Shown piece by piece: positions 32,960-33,364 of a DNA stretch of 33,364 bases. The DNA is from Gammaproteobacteria bacterium (GTDB lineage: Bacteria; Pseudomonadota; Gammaproteobacteria; Steroidobacterales; Steroidobacteraceae): NCBI GenBank assembly GCA_024642505.1, contig JAHEAZ010000027.1, positions 1 through 33,364 on the forward strand, read 5' to 3'. The first letter of the stretch is position 1. Every line of letters begins with the position of its first letter. The notes beneath the pieces are model-generated. The model saw nothing but the letters and a program-made list of their open reading frames with translations. It had not been told where the DNA came from and did no database searches. The position numbers were made by a program, and so were the translations under genes.

Positions 32960-33364
32960 TCAGTCCAGAGTCGGGGAGACAGCAGTCCCGCCTGCCGCCG
33001 GGTGCAGCCGAGCGGCGAGTTCCGCCTTCATTTCGTTCATCGCGTTGGTTACCGGGAATTCCGGGTTGACCAGCCAATGGAAGACCAGGCCACCAACCCC
33101 GGCGCAGAAGTACTCCGCCACGTGACGCGGATCGACAGTCGCCGTCACCAGGCCCCGCAATTGTCCTGCGGCCAGCCAGCCGGCCACCGTCTCGCGTTGC
33201 TGGCGATGAACCTCCGCTACGTTCGGGCGGTATTCGGCGCCCGGGTCGATGCTCTGGAACCAGAGCAGGTACATCGCACGAACGTCGTTGGGCGCATCGC
33301 GGATGAAGCCCAGCTGGGTATCGATGGCGGCCTCGAGGGCGGGGAGGCCGACCTTGTCACCGAC
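32960..33364 (-). CDS. TetR-family regulator, C-terminal part (partial)
   Basis: The reading frame is open from the window edge and encodes about 134 residues with the feel of a TetR ligand-binding domain: helical, with [20 protein letters not shown], then [19 protein letters not shown] and a final [17 protein letters not shown]. The DNA-binding N-terminus is outside the window. It ends 25 bases before the thiolase gene on the same strand, so it is probably the first gene of the beta-oxidation operon. An acyl-CoA-responsive repressor of that operon is the natural inference from position. Confidence 0.7.
   Translation of the reverse strand, partial: VGDKVGLPALEAAIDTQLGFIRDAPNDVRAMYLLWFQSIDPGAEYRPNVAEVHRQQRETVAGWLAAGQLRGLVTATVDPRHVAEYFCAGVGGLVFHWLVNPEFPVTNAMNEMKAELAARLHPAAGGTAVSPTLD

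Overview
The window is ordinary GC-rich chromosomal DNA, most likely from a gammaproteobacterium. The gene order rplU-rpmA-obgE / rpsT / murJ-ribF-ileS-lspA-ispH followed by type IV minor pilins is the usual gammaproteobacterial arrangement, and both tRNA genes encode their CCA ends. I cannot name the genus; an Xanthomonadales-, Nevskiales- or Steroidobacterales-like lineage is a guess. No CRISPR array, transposase, phage gene or rRNA is visible.

Left end (1-2300): the tail of a multihaem c-type cytochrome with two CxxCH motifs converges on a homospermidine synthase gene read from the minus strand. A 472-base non-coding stretch follows, with a very AT-rich island and several short palindromes.

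Signalling block (2303-9363): three tightly linked plus-strand genes form what looks like a complete phosphorelay. They are a 1888-residue soluble hybrid histidine kinase (TPR, five GAF domains, HisKA, HATPase, two receiver domains), a free-standing HPt protein, and a receiver-class III nucleotide cyclase. The likely output is a cyclic nucleotide rather than direct transcription control. The cyclase has non-canonical base-recognition residues, so its product is open.

Housekeeping block (9431-20038): tRNA-Pro(CGG) and ispB on the minus strand, diverging from rplU-rpmA behind a strong promoter, then obgE, rpsT (minus strand, UUG start), murJ, and an overlapping ribF-ileS-lspA-ispH operon. Short palindromes with a GGGGACAGT-like core lie between rpmA and obgE. 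A 27-bp perfect inverted repeat with the same core overlaps the murJ stop codon.

Pilus and regulator block (20052-23665): five overlapping minus-strand minor pilin genes (fimT/gspH, pilV, pilW, pilX, pilE-like) with no pilY1. A cysteine-free Fur-family regulator diverges from them, followed by tRNA-Thr(CGT) with a clear promoter and terminator.

Accessory block (23998-26574): an exported protein of unknown function with a glycine-zipper segment, a small protein with a DnaJ-type CxxCxGxG pair, and a GNAT acetyltransferase behind a second AT-rich island.

Right end (26603-33364): a minus-strand fatty-acid beta-oxidation cluster. In transcription order it holds a truncated TetR-family regulator, thiolase, a fused enoyl-CoA hydratase/3-hydroxyacyl-CoA dehydrogenase, an acyl-CoA dehydrogenase and an AlkK-like acyl-CoA synthetase. 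Together they could activate a fatty acid and carry it through a full beta-oxidation cycle.

I did not find a clearly undescribed system. The strongest leads are the phosphorelay-to-cyclase module, the palindrome family, and the small zinc-finger and glycine-zipper proteins.
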